From positions 1 through 35,718 of the forward strand of contig CAZIQF010000018.1 in NCBI GenBank assembly GCA_964541525.1: a stretch of 35,718 bases of DNA, written 5' to 3'. A model generated the notes under the pieces. It ran no database searches. It was not told the DNA's origin and saw only the letters and a program-made list of their open reading frames with translations. This document shows positions 7,979-15,329 of the stretch, in pieces (the stretch's first letter is position 1; every line of letters starts with the position of its first letter). Both the position numbers and the translations under genes were made by a program. The stretch comes from UBA1737 sp964541525 (GTDB lineage: Bacteria > Bacillota_I > Bacilli_A > ML615J-28 > CAG-313).

Positions 7979-10300
7979 ATGAAACTTTTTAAAAGATTAT
8001 TATTGATAGTATGTATTCTTGGCCTTGCATTCGCTTTTATAGGCTGTGGTAAGAAAGACAATACTCCAACTGATGATCCAGGACAAACTTCACAACCTAC
8101 AGATAATCCAGGTGGTGGTACACAAAATGATGATGCTACTAAACTTGCATCTTATAAGAGTGCTGCACTTGCTAAATTAGATGAAATTGTAAATCCAGTT
8201 ATTGATAAGATTCCAAATGAAGATTTAAAAACAGCAATTCGCACATTCTATAATACTGAAAAAGAATACATAAACGGTATTACTAATGTTGATACAGCTA
8301 AGGAAGCTGCAAATAAGGTTGTAGCTGACGCAAAGACATTTGCTAAAGATACATTACTACCACTTGCTGTTAAAAAAATAAATGCAGTAGTTAATCCATT
8401 AATTGACCAAATTACTTATCAAGAATTAAAGACTGCAGTTCAATCATATTATGATACTGAGATGGCTAAAGTTTCTAGTGTAGAAACATTAGATGATGTA
8501 GCTAATTTGTATAAAGAAATAGTAGATGATACTAAGAAATTCATTAAAGATAAAACAGAAGAAATCTTAATTGAATTAAAGAACAAAGCATTAGAAGAAT
8601 TAGATCCTTATGTTACTGCTTTAATTAATAAGATTCCTTATGATACATTAAAAACAGACACACAAACTTTCTATAACACTGAGAAAAAGAAGTTAGATGC
8701 TGTTGATTCATTTGATGGCTTTACACCATACGTAAATGAGATTAAAGCTGATCTAGAAGCTTATGCATTAACTGAAACTAAAAAAATAGCAGTAACAAAA
8801 TTACAAGAAGTAGTTGATGCTGGGCTAGCTAAAATTCCTAATCCAGATTTAAAAACAGATCTAACTGATTTCTCAAAAACTGAAATTGCTAAACTTAATG
8901 CAGTCGAAAAGTTAGAAGATGTTCCGACAACTCTAACTACAGTTATTAGTGAAACTGAAGAGCATATTAAAACTTTATTAGTTGCGACAGTTAAAGACTA
9001 TGTAGCAAGATTAACAGCAGCTGAAAAAGCTACTGCTTATGATTATTTGCCAGAAGCAATGGCACCTAAGTATGCAGGGAATCTAGTTACAGCAGCTAAT
9101 ATTAATTATGACTTTACAAATCATACTAATGTATCAAGTATTAATAAAGCTGGTTATGGTGAACAATGGCAAATGGTTGTAGAAAATATTAACCAAAGTG
9201 TTGCTATGGCAAAAGTATTTAATGTTGCACAAACTGCGTTAAATGCAGCAGGACAAGCAGTTGATATTTTTATTACTAATTCTTATGCTGAAGAAATGAG
9301 TTATCCATTTAGTGGCAATAACTACACAGGATTATTTGAATTTAAGAATGCTAAGTTAATATTCAATATCACATTAACTGAGTCTGTAACTATTCCAGGA
9401 TTTGGAAGTGTTAAGCCAGTTATTAAAATGGAATATGATCTAACTAAAGAATCAAAAGGTATGTTCATTAGTTTTGGCGATGCATATAAGGTAAAATATG
9501 TTATTGCTAATGATGCATACGAAATGGCAACTACTTATGATGTGACTATTGAAGGAAAGAGTGGTTCTAGATCATCATATCTATCTATCCAAAAAGAAAA
9601 CGATAAGACAACTGGTCACATCTACGAATATACAACATATGAAGGATCAGATAAGATTCAAGCTTGTGCAGACTTCTATGTTGAAAATGGTTATGTATCA
9701 GTAGTAGGAAATAAAGCAAAAGGTATGGTTGCATTCAAAGGTTATATCAATGAATTATATCTTGCTAGTGAAGGAAGATTACTTGGATATGAAGTAAGGG
9801 AAGATTTAACTATTGCTGGTGTTACTGGCACTTATAATACATTATGGTTCAATATGTGGGATATCTCAGGAATTAGTAGTGTTAAAGTAACTGATAAGAC
9901 AAATGCTAATAAATCAAGTAAGAGTACTGTAGATGTATACTTAAATGGATCATCAACTCTACTTTCGCCAACATACAACACTAAACTTAGTGTTAAGACA
10001 AGTCGTAAGTATGATGTTGAATTAAGAACAAGATATTATTATACATATGATTCTGAAAATGATAAGTATGTTGCAAATGAAGTAGAAGTACCAATGATGT
10101 TTATTCAAGAAGGAGATAACTTCAATTCATTTACAGCTGACATTAAGAAAGATAACAATATCACTGCTTCGGTTGCATTAAATACAAATCACTTAAATAA
10201 GATAATAGCTGATTACCATGAATTAATTGATATCTTCATTGCTAATAAAGATGCAATGTCATCAGAAGCAATTATTGCTTATTTAAGACAATACGAATAA
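7979..10300 (+). CDS. Large repeat-containing lipoprotein
   Basis: A 773-residue lipoprotein. The signal peptide ends in a lipobox, FIGC at about residues 20-23, followed by a Thr/Pro/Gly linker. Residues about 55-335 are four imperfect helical repeats of about 70-75 residues, each with a form of KLDEIVNPVIDKIP, DLKTA and FYNTEK. The C-terminal 400 residues look beta-rich and Ser/Thr-rich and have no family I recognise. It should sit on the outer face of the membrane. It is co-transcribed with the membrane HTH protein, suggesting the pair acts together at the envelope. The ribosome site lies inside the end of the upstream gene. The function is unknown. Confidence 0.85.
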   Translation: MKLFKRLLLIVCILGLAFAFIGCGKKDNTPTDDPGQTSQPTDNPGGGTQNDDATKLASYKSAALAKLDEIVNPVIDKIPNEDLKTAIRTFYNTEKEYINGITNVDTAKEAANKVVADAKTFAKDTLLPLAVKKINAVVNPLIDQITYQELKTAVQSYYDTEMAKVSSVETLDDVANLYKEIVDDTKKFIKDKTEEILIELKNKALEELDPYVTALINKIPYDTLKTDTQTFYNTEKKKLDAVDSFDGFTPYVNEIKADLEAYALTETKKIAVTKLQEVVDAGLAKIPNPDLKTDLTDFSKTEIAKLNAVEKLEDVPTTLTTVISETEEHIKTLLVATVKDYVARLTAAEKATAYDYLPEAMAPKYAGNLVTAANINYDFTNHTNVSSINKAGYGEQWQMVVENINQSVAMAKVFNVAQTALNAAGQAVDIFITNSYAEEMSYPFSGNNYTGLFEFKNAKLIFNITLTESVTIPGFGSVKPVIKMEYDLTKESKGMFISFGDAYKVKYVIANDAYEMATTYDVTIEGKSGSRSSYLSIQKENDKTTGHIYEYTTYEGSDKIQACADFYVENGYVSVVGNKAKGMVAFKGYINELYLASEGRLLGYEVREDLTIAGVTGTYNTLWFNMWDISGISSVKVTDKTNANKSSKSTVDVYLNGSSTLLSPTYNTKLSVKTSRKYDVELRTRYYYTYDSENDKYVANEVEVPMMFIQEGDNFNSFTADIKKDNNITASVALNTNHLNKIIADYHELIDIFIANKDAMSSEAIIAYLRQYE

Positions 10301-10309
10301 AACTAAAAT

Positions 10310-10354
10310 GGCCCTCTCGCCACCTTGCCCTAAGGTTGCAAGAGAGCCTTTTTT
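10310..10354 (+). terminator. Terminator of the lipoprotein operon
   Basis: A long G/C-rich stem links ggccctctcgcc to gcaagagagcc through ACCTT/AAGGT, followed by six T. It starts 9 nt after the lipoprotein stop. Confidence 0.85.
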
Positions 10355-10397
10355 CTTTACCACATCCAGGAAAGTGATGGCTAGTGTAATCAAATAC

Positions 10398-10438
10398 TAT
10401 ACTTTTATATAAGAAAAAATAATATATATAAAAGTATA
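10398..10438. repeat. Right palindrome bounding the lipoprotein module
   Basis: TATACTTTTATAT (10398-10410) and ATATAAAAGTATA (10426-10438) are perfect inverted repeats. The core resembles that of the palindrome at 6743-6793 (tatataagaaaaaa followed by an AT tract). The two enclose the small RNA, HTH gene and lipoprotein. Confidence 0.6.
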
Positions 10439-10450
10439 TATACTGAATGC

Positions 10451-10498
10451 TGTTAGTGATAAAATAAAGATAACCAAAAATCAAAATAATCACTAACA
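10451..10498. other. Long-loop hairpin in a scattered repeat
   Basis: TGTTAGTGAT (10451-10460) and ATCACTAACA (10489-10498) pair perfectly around a loop containing gataaaataaagataacc, the phrase also found at about 2108-2125. A T-run follows at 10511. It could be a terminator or a remnant of a small element. Confidence 0.5.
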
Positions 10499-10544
10499 AA
10501 GATTAACTGATTTTTTTACAATATTCATTAATGATACAAAAATG

Positions 10545-10573
10545 TTGCAAAAAGTAAATTGATATGTTATAAT
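10545..10573 (+). promoter_or_regulatory. Promoter of the HTH-RhuM operon
   Basis: TTGCAA (10545-10550), a 17-bp spacer and TATAAT (10568-10573), 17 bp before the HTH start codon. Confidence 0.75.
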
Positions 10574-10590
10574 GCAATAGAGGTATAATT

Positions 10591-10902
10591 ATGAAAAAAT
10601 TAGAAAAAATAGCAGAAATTTATAATAATAAAGAATTAAAGGATATGACAATTGAACAACAAGAAAGATGGTTAAGAGCAAAAATAGTAATGCAGTTTAT
10701 CTTTTTAAGAGAAAAACAAGGATACACTCAACAAGAGATTGCTGATAAAATGGGTGTAATGCGTCAACAAATAACAAGATTTGAAAATATGAGCAATTCA
10801 CCAACTATTTTCTTTTTAGTCAAATACGCAAATGCATTAAATACAGAACTTGATGTTATTTTGAATGGAGTAGATTTAATAGAGGTGGCAAATAATGAAT
10901 AA
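10591..10902 (+). CDS. Xre-family HTH protein, antitoxin-like
   Basis: A 103-residue protein with a central helix-turn-helix, YTQQEIADKMGVMRQQITRF at about residues 47-66, and short helical flanks. This is the size and layout of HigA-like antitoxins. It overlaps the following RhuM gene by 8 nt and shares its promoter, so translation of the two is coupled. I infer a regulator-effector or antitoxin-toxin pair, with this protein binding its own promoter. None of the other RhuM copies in the window has an intact co-directional partner of this kind. Confidence 0.8.
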   Translation: MKKLEKIAEIYNNKELKDMTIEQQERWLRAKIVMQFIFLREKQGYTQQEIADKMGVMRQQITRFENMSNSPTIFFLVKYANALNTELDVILNGVDLIEVANNE

Positions 10903-11761
10903 ATATGAAATTGTCAAATTTGTCGATGAGGAAGTTAAATTAGACGTCAATATTTCTCCATTAGAAAAAACGATATGGATTAGCATAGAACAAATGTCTG
11001 TATTGTTTGAAAGAGACAGATCAGTAATTAGCAAGCATATTAAAAATATTTTTCTTGAAGGAGAACTATTGGAAGATTCAGTTTATGCATTTTTTGCACA
11101 TACTGCAAACGATGGTAAAGTATATAATGTTAAATATTATAATTTAGATGTAGTAATTTCTGTTGGTTATAGGGTTAAATCAAAAAGAGGAGTCCTTTTT
11201 AGACAATGGGCTAGTAATATAATACAAGACTATTTAATAAAAGGCTATGCTATCAATGAAGAAAGATCACTTGTTACTAATGAAAATTATGTAAGACTTA
11301 TTAATAAAGTAGAGTCACTTGCTGAAAGAGTAAGTAATATTGAGAATAATTATAAACCTCAAGACTTTAAATCTTCACAACTATTTTTTGATGGACAGCT
11401 TTATGATGCTTACACATTAATACAATCAATTTTTGAATCAGCTAATAATGAAATCATTATTATTGATAATTATGTAGATAGAAGTATACTTGATAGATTA
11501 ATTGTCAAGAAACAAAATGTTCAAGTTATAATTTATACAAGTATAAACTCAAAACTATTAGGTAGAGATATAAACACATTTAATAGTCAATATGGTGGAT
11601 TAGATGTAAGATATACTACTAATGTACATGATAGATATATTATAATAGATCAAAATAAAATTTATCATTTAGGTCATTCAATTAAAGATTTAGGTAAAAA
11701 GATATTTTCTATAAGTGAATCAGATAGTAATTTAATTTCCAAATTATTAAGTAATATTTAG
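10895..11761 (+). CDS. RhuM-family protein with PLD-like domain
   Basis: A 288-residue protein, the only intact RhuM copy here. The N-terminal half is the virulence RhuM domain, with VLFERDRSVISKHIKNIF at about residues 36-53 and VVISVGYRVKSKRG near 86. A short coiled coil follows (KVESLAERVSNIENN). The C-terminal half resembles a phospholipase D-like nuclease domain: IIIIDNYVDRSILD near 187, HDRY at 245-248 and HLGHSIKDLG near 258. The classical HKD is replaced by a variant, so nuclease activity is uncertain. The start follows AGAGGTGG inside the HTH gene. RhuM proteins were first described in Salmonella pathogenicity island 3 and their biochemical role is unknown. The 73-nt element begins 4 nt after the stop. 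Confidence 0.85.
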   Translation: MNKYEIVKFVDEEVKLDVNISPLEKTIWISIEQMSVLFERDRSVISKHIKNIFLEGELLEDSVYAFFAHTANDGKVYNVKYYNLDVVISVGYRVKSKRGVLFRQWASNIIQDYLIKGYAINEERSLVTNENYVRLINKVESLAERVSNIENNYKPQDFKSSQLFFDGQLYDAYTLIQSIFESANNEIIIIDNYVDRSILDRLIVKKQNVQVIIYTSINSKLLGRDINTFNSQYGGLDVRYTTNVHDRYIIIDQNKIYHLGHSIKDLGKKIFSISESDSNLISKLLSNI

Positions 11762-11765
11762 GAAA

Positions 11766-11838
11766 GACTTATAGTCCCACACACCATATAAAAAGATAGA
11801 TATCGTAGCAGTTATGCATTAGAATGTGTCTATAAGTC
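11766..11838 (+). ncRNA. 73-nt 3'UTR element, copy 3
   Basis: This copy has the most complete pairing: GACTTATAG with CTATAAGTC, then ACACA with TGTGT across a TCCC bulge. It is the only one reading gcagttatgc in the loop region instead of gcagttaggc. It follows the intact RhuM gene by 4 nt. Confidence 0.7.
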
Positions 11839-11889
11839 ATTAGATTTATAATTAAAATATAGAGGTTTTAGTGCCTATTTAAAAGATTT

Positions 11890-11916
11890 TGTTCCATATT
11901 TGGAGCAATTTTTTTA
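11890..11916 (+). terminator. Terminator after intact RhuM gene
   Basis: TGTTCCA (11890-11896) pairs with TGGAGCA (11901-11907) around TATT, followed by seven T. It ends the HTH-RhuM transcript after the 73-nt element. Confidence 0.8.
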
Positions 11917-11943
11917 TTTTTTAAAAAAGTTTTTTGATTTTAG

Positions 11944-12014
11944 CAACTAATAGGATTTGAATATATGGTATTTTACTGTAGTTGGAAAAATAGTTGGTTG
12001 ATGGTACTTAAACC
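11944..12014. repeat. T-arm-like direct repeats, degenerate
   Basis: aactaataggatttgaatat and a decayed partner, gttgatggtacttaaacc, correspond to the pair at 3479-3547. This copy is the most diverged. Confidence 0.55.
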
Positions 12015-12066
12015 TATAAATGTAGCAATAATTAAAAATTTAACTTTTAGTTAATATATGGTTAAC

Positions 12067-12105
12067 TACCAGTGGGTGGTAAATACATTTTCTTGATGAT
12101 ATAAT
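12067..12105 (+). promoter_or_regulatory. Operator and extended -10 promoter
   Basis: TACCA (12067-12071) and TGGTA (12077-12081) form a palindrome about 20 bp upstream of TGATATAAT (12097-12105), an extended -10. No good -35 is visible, and the palindrome occupies its place, which suggests control by the downstream HTH protein. Confidence 0.5.
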
Positions 12106-12189
12106 ATTATTGTGAATTAATTCACATTGTAGTTAAGGCCGATATTACAAATAATAAAAGCAAATATGCTTTAAGAAAGGAATGTATTT

Positions 12190-13089
12190 ATGAATATTAA
12201 AATTTCAGAAAACATCAAAAGATTAAGAAAAGCTAAAAAGATTACTCAAGAGAAATTAGCAGAAATCTTTAATGTTACACCTGCCGCTGTTAGCAAATGG
12301 GAAAATAACGAAACATATCCTGACATTACATTGTTATTTCCTTTATCACATTTCTTTGGTGTATCGATTGATGAATTAATGGGATATGATTATATGTTAA
12401 TTGAAGAAGAAATTAAGAAAGTTAAAGAAGAAATTCATAATGCCTGGTATGTTAACAATGATTGGAATAAAGCAAAAGAATTAACCATTGCTGCAAGATC
12501 AGCCTATCCTAATGATTATGAAATAATGGTTAATTACTTATTCTTCACAACAGGTGGAATGGCAGATAATGATCCAAATGTACTTTTACAAAATGAAAAA
12601 GAAATCATCAAGGTATGTGATTTGATACTGGAAGGTTGTGATGTAGAAAACTATAGACTTGAAGCTATTAATTATAAAGCAAAAGTGTTATATGCAAAAG
12701 GTGATAAACAAGGTGCTTTAGAACTACTAAATAATTTTCCATCATTCTATCATGCAAGTGGTCAAAAAATAGAACAACTATATCAAAAAGGAACTAAAGA
12801 GTACTATAATCAATTAACATCAAACTTATATGAACTTGCTACATTTGTTGCAAATAAACTTGGTAAGTACATAATATTTGATGATAAGTTATCAAATGAA
12901 GAAAAAATTGATAAAGTAACTAAACTAGTAAAATTATATAATAGTATTAAAGGTGATAAAGACTATGATATTTTAGTAAAAGTTATCAAAGATGCTGTTA
13001 AAGAAGTAGTTCATAGAAGTAAGCTAATTGGATTTAGTAATCAAGAAATTAGAATATTAGAAGATATTAATAATGAAATTAATAGATAA
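12190..13089 (+). CDS. Xre-family regulator with helical C-domain
   Basis: A 299-residue protein. Residues 1-65 are a classical Xre helix-turn-helix (ITQEKLAEIFNVTPAAVSKW, then SIDELMG). The remaining 230 residues are almost wholly helical and TPR-like, with spaced Trp, Tyr and Leu residues, as in ligand- or peptide-sensing HTH regulators. The start follows AAGAAAGGAATG. It has its own promoter and terminator and no co-transcribed partner, so it either acts on itself or at a distance. It is similar in layout to the proteins at 18973 and 20075/20295. Confidence 0.8.
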   Translation: MNIKISENIKRLRKAKKITQEKLAEIFNVTPAAVSKWENNETYPDITLLFPLSHFFGVSIDELMGYDYMLIEEEIKKVKEEIHNAWYVNNDWNKAKELTIAARSAYPNDYEIMVNYLFFTTGGMADNDPNVLLQNEKEIIKVCDLILEGCDVENYRLEAINYKAKVLYAKGDKQGALELLNNFPSFYHASGQKIEQLYQKGTKEYYNQLTSNLYELATFVANKLGKYIIFDDKLSNEEKIDKVTKLVKLYNSIKGDKDYDILVKVIKDAVKEVVHRSKLIGFSNQEIRILEDINNEINR

Positions 13090-13096
13090 GTAAATT

Positions 13097-13143
13097 AGTC
13101 AGTGGGTAAATTATATAAGGTGATTTGCTTGCTGACTTTTTTA
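13097..13143 (+). terminator. Terminator of the HTH gene
   Basis: AGTCAG (13097-13102) pairs with CTGACT (13132-13137), with GTAAAT/ATTTGC as an inner stem, and six T in all at the end. Confidence 0.75.
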
Positions 13144-13178
13144 TTGAAAATATTTTTTAAAAAGACAGTTAAAAAAAC

Positions 13179-13208
13179 TTGCATAATGTATATCAAATGT
13201 GATACAAT
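13179..13208 (+). promoter_or_regulatory. Promoter and operator of the Fic module
   Basis: TTGCAT (13179-13184), an 18-bp spacer and TACAAT (13203-13208). The palindrome TATCA-aatg-TGATA (13191-13204) covers the spacer and the edge of the -10, as expected for autorepression by a ribbon-helix-helix antitoxin. Confidence 0.7.
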
Positions 13209-13228
13209 AATAGTGTGAGGTGTTTAAA

Positions 13229-13570
13229 ATGAATAAATCAATAAATAAAACTGAGTTGATTCATATTAGAATAGAACCTGATGTAAAAGTTCAGTCAGAA
13301 AACATTTTTAAAAGATTAGGGGTTAATACTTCTTATGCAGTATCAATGTTTTTAAATCAGGTTATATTAAGAGGAGGTTTTCCCTTTGAGATAGAACTGC
13401 CTAAAAATAATAACGAAGAATACACTAATCTTGCCATGATCATAGAATCAACCGCTGGAAATGGAAAAGTAAGTGAAAAAAATAAAAATATTTTAAATTT
13501 ATATTCCAGTGGTCAAATTGATTATGAAACGGCTGTATTCGCGATAAAAAGGAGTTTTATAAATGAGTAA
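13229..13570 (+). CDS. RelB/DinJ-like antitoxin with VbhA-like tail
   Basis: A 113-residue protein. The N-terminal half is a ribbon-helix-helix of the RelB/DinJ kind, with LIHIRIEPDVKVQSENIFKR, then a Tyr-Ala-Val helix and ILRGGFPFEIELP. The C-terminal half resembles VbhA-type inhibitors of Fic proteins: a helix with AMIIES where family members have the (S/T)xxxE(G/N) inhibitory motif, then NLYSSGQIDYETAVFAI. The inhibitory residues are thus degenerate. ATG 13229 is preferred to GTG 13220 because GTGAGGTG lies just upstream. It overlaps the Fic gene by 8 nt. Together they form a toxin-antitoxin operon with the antitoxin probably repressing it. Confidence 0.8.
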   Translation: MNKSINKTELIHIRIEPDVKVQSENIFKRLGVNTSYAVSMFLNQVILRGGFPFEIELPKNNNEEYTNLAMIIESTAGNGKVSEKNKNILNLYSSGQIDYETAVFAIKRSFINE

Positions 13571-14267
13571 AGATCCATATGCATATGATGATACAAACGT
13601 ATTGAAGAATCTTGCAAATATTAAAGAACAACATAAGTTGGATGATTATGAAACTACAATGGTTAATTTAGGCATAATCAAATTATTAAAATCAGATATC
13701 GAAATAGTTAAAGTTAATGATATATTTTTAATACATAAAATTTTATTTGAAAATGTATATGAGTGGGCAGGAGAGAAAAGAGTAATAAATATTTTTAAAA
13801 CTGAACCAATCCTAAATGGGTTATCAGTCACATATTCGGATTATAACAAAATTAATGATGATTTAACTAAAATACAAAAAGATATTAATTCTACTGAGTG
13901 GAAAGTCTTATCAAAAAACGAAATGATTAATAAGATTGTTAAAATAATATCATCCATTTGGCAAGTTCACTCTTTTAGAGAAGGAAATACAAGGGTTGTT
14001 ACTTTGTTTTTATATTACTTCTTAAAAAAATTAGGGTTTAAAGTTAATAGGGAGTTTATTGACAAGCATGCGAAATATTTCAGAAATGCACTTGTGTTAG
14101 CTTCAATTGGTGAATATAGTGAATATAATTATCTAGAAGAAATATTAAAAGACTCAATTAGTTTCAAAATTGTTGAGGATGAATTAAATGTTAAATATCA
14201 AACAATAAAGGGATACAATTTAGATAAATATGAATATAACTATCATTCATCAAAGAAGGATGATTAA
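13563..14267 (+). CDS. Fic-family toxin (AMP transferase)
   Basis: A 234-residue Fic protein. The Fic motif is HSFREGNTR at residues 136-144, with the catalytic His kept; the usual HPFREGNGR is altered at Pro and at the second Gly, the latter to Thr, which is not rare in the family. FENVYEWAGEKRVINIFK at about 62-79 is the conserved flap and target-dock segment. Fic proteins transfer AMP or another nucleotide group to Tyr, Ser or Thr of target proteins. The antitoxin gene directly upstream overlaps by 8 nt. A copy of the 73-nt element starts 6 nt after the stop. Being a class I (separate inhibitor) Fic is inferred from the layout. Confidence 0.88.
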   Translation: MSKDPYAYDDTNVLKNLANIKEQHKLDDYETTMVNLGIIKLLKSDIEIVKVNDIFLIHKILFENVYEWAGEKRVINIFKTEPILNGLSVTYSDYNKINDDLTKIQKDINSTEWKVLSKNEMINKIVKIISSIWQVHSFREGNTRVVTLFLYYFLKKLGFKVNREFIDKHAKYFRNALVLASIGEYSEYNYLEEILKDSISFKIVEDELNVKYQTIKGYNLDKYEYNYHSSKKDD

Positions 14268-14273
14268 AAAAGT

Positions 14274-14346
14274 GACTTATAGTCCCACACACCTTTTAAA
14301 AAGATAGGTATCATAGCATTTAGGCATTAGAATGTGTCTATAAGTC
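14274..14346 (+). ncRNA. 73-nt 3'UTR element, copy 4
   Basis: It starts 6 nt after the Fic stop. The outer stem is GACTTATAG/CTATAAGTC and the inner one ACACA/TGTGT. The middle has the most changes (gataggtatcatagcattt), but the length is still 73. The DNA after it is nearly identical to that after copy 5. Confidence 0.68.
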
Positions 14347-14418
14347 ATCAATATTAATCGTAGATTAATGATATTTATAGTAAAAATATATCGATTTTAA
14401 CATCGAAATCAAGGAATT

Positions 14419-14442
14419 ATGCATCTATTTAGGTGCATTTTT
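14419..14442 (+). terminator. Terminator of the Fic operon
   Basis: ATGCATC (14419-14425) pairs with GGTGCAT (14432-14438) with one wobble around TATTTA, followed by a T-run. The same terminator is at 22717. Confidence 0.78.
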
Positions 14443-14473
14443 TATTTTTAAGTAAAGATTAGAGTTTTGTTCT

Positions 14474-14543
14474 ATTGATGGGATTTGAATATAGGGTATT
14501 TTAGGGTTGTTAGAAATTTAGTCGGTTGATGGGATTTGAACCA
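14474..14543. repeat. T-arm-like direct repeats
   Basis: Two units with ttgatgggatttgaa lie about 49 bp apart, the second extended to gtcggttgatgggatttgaa and then cc. The block is almost identical to 22772-22842. Confidence 0.7.
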
Positions 14544-14559
14544 ATAGTATACTAAGTAC

Positions 14560-14703
14560 TTGATTTTTATAGGTAATTTTTGGTATAATAGAAATGTGGG
14601 GGAAACTCATACTCTAAGATAGTTGTAATAATTACCTTAAAGTATTTTGAAGTTAATAGGGAAAGAAATTATTAGACTCTCTTAGAAATAAGGGAGTTTT
14701 TTG
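14560..14703 (+). promoter_or_regulatory. Promoter and attenuator-like leader, locus 1
   Basis: TTGATT (14560-14565) and TATAAT (14584-14589) are 18 bp apart. A leader of about 80 nt then leads into a perfect terminator hairpin, ACTCTCTTA/TAAGGGAGT (14676-14697) with six T, placed before the coding genes. TCTAAG at 14613-14618 can pair with CTTAGA at 14681-14686, inside the terminator stem, as an antiterminator would. All of these parts recur at 22858-22998. An attenuation mechanism is inferred; the ligand or signal is unknown. Confidence 0.6.
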
Positions 14704-14743
14704 TATTTATAACATATAATATAAAAAATGGGAGGTGTTATAC

Positions 14744-14839
14744 ATGATTAAGATTTATTTAATGAATATGGTTATTATCTTTGAAAATGTAATATTAAGT
14801 AATAAAGTTAATATGATTGAAAGGAGTGATGTGAAATGA
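14744..14839 (+). CDS. Conserved 31-residue leader ORF, locus 1
   Basis: The ORF starts behind GGGAGGTG and encodes a 31-residue hydrophobic peptide beginning MIKIYLMNMVIIFEN. Its TGA overlaps the lipoprotein ATG as ATGA, so the two are translationally coupled. The homologue at 23039-23134 has the same length, ribosome site and overlap. Differences include one silent change and only a few replacements (K3N, VI16-17EL, R27G). It may be a leader that sets lipoprotein translation or a functional micropeptide. Confidence 0.65.
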   Translation: MIKIYLMNMVIIFENVILSNKVNMIERSDVK

Positions 14840-15306
14840 AAAGATTATTTATATTTTTTATGAATTTAATGTTTATAATGTGTTTAGCTGGATGTAAAGA
14901 TTCTATTTCAACAACTGAATATTTAAAAATAAATTGGAATATTAATATTTCAGAAGAAGCAAAAATCATATATGAATTAGAAACGTTTGGTGGATTAAAT
15001 GGAGATGGTTTTTTGTATATTATATATGAGTTGGAAAACAAATATTTAGAAACGTTAACTAATAATGATTTTTTATATAAAACAAATTTATATGAAGAAA
15101 AAACTCTTTTTTTGGAGTATTACATTCAACAAGTGAATTTTATATATCCTGAAAAAACAGGATATAATATTCCAATAGAATTTCAATTAAATGAAAATAT
15201 AAATAATTATTATTGGAAGTATATAGTGAATTCTGAAGGTGTACAGTTATTTGCTTTAATTGATGTAGATTTTAGTTTATTATATATTTTCGTTTTAAAA
15301 CAATAA
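14836..15306 (+). CDS. Small lipoprotein, locus 1
   Basis: A 156-residue lipoprotein with a signal peptide ending in the lipobox LAGC (Cys at about residue 20). The mature part is acidic and rich in Asn, Tyr and Glu, with no known domain. It shares position and signal-peptide style with the lipoprotein at 23131 but little sequence. It lies in an operon between the 31-codon ORF (4-nt overlap) and the giant LRR protein (23 nt). I suggest a role with that protein at the surface, for example as chaperone, anchor or inhibitor, without direct evidence. Confidence 0.75.
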   Translation: MKRLFIFFMNLMFIMCLAGCKDSISTTEYLKINWNINISEEAKIIYELETFGGLNGDGFLYIIYELENKYLETLTNNDFLYKTNLYEEKTLFLEYYIQQVNFIYPEKTGYNIPIEFQLNENINNYYWKYIVNSEGVQLFALIDVDFSLLYIFVLKQ

Positions 15307-15329
15307 TATAAAAAAAGAAGGTTAGCTAA

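Noticed and set aside
10272..10499. 75-codon minus-strand frame
   Set aside because: It covers the lipoprotein terminator and the right palindrome and has no coding character.
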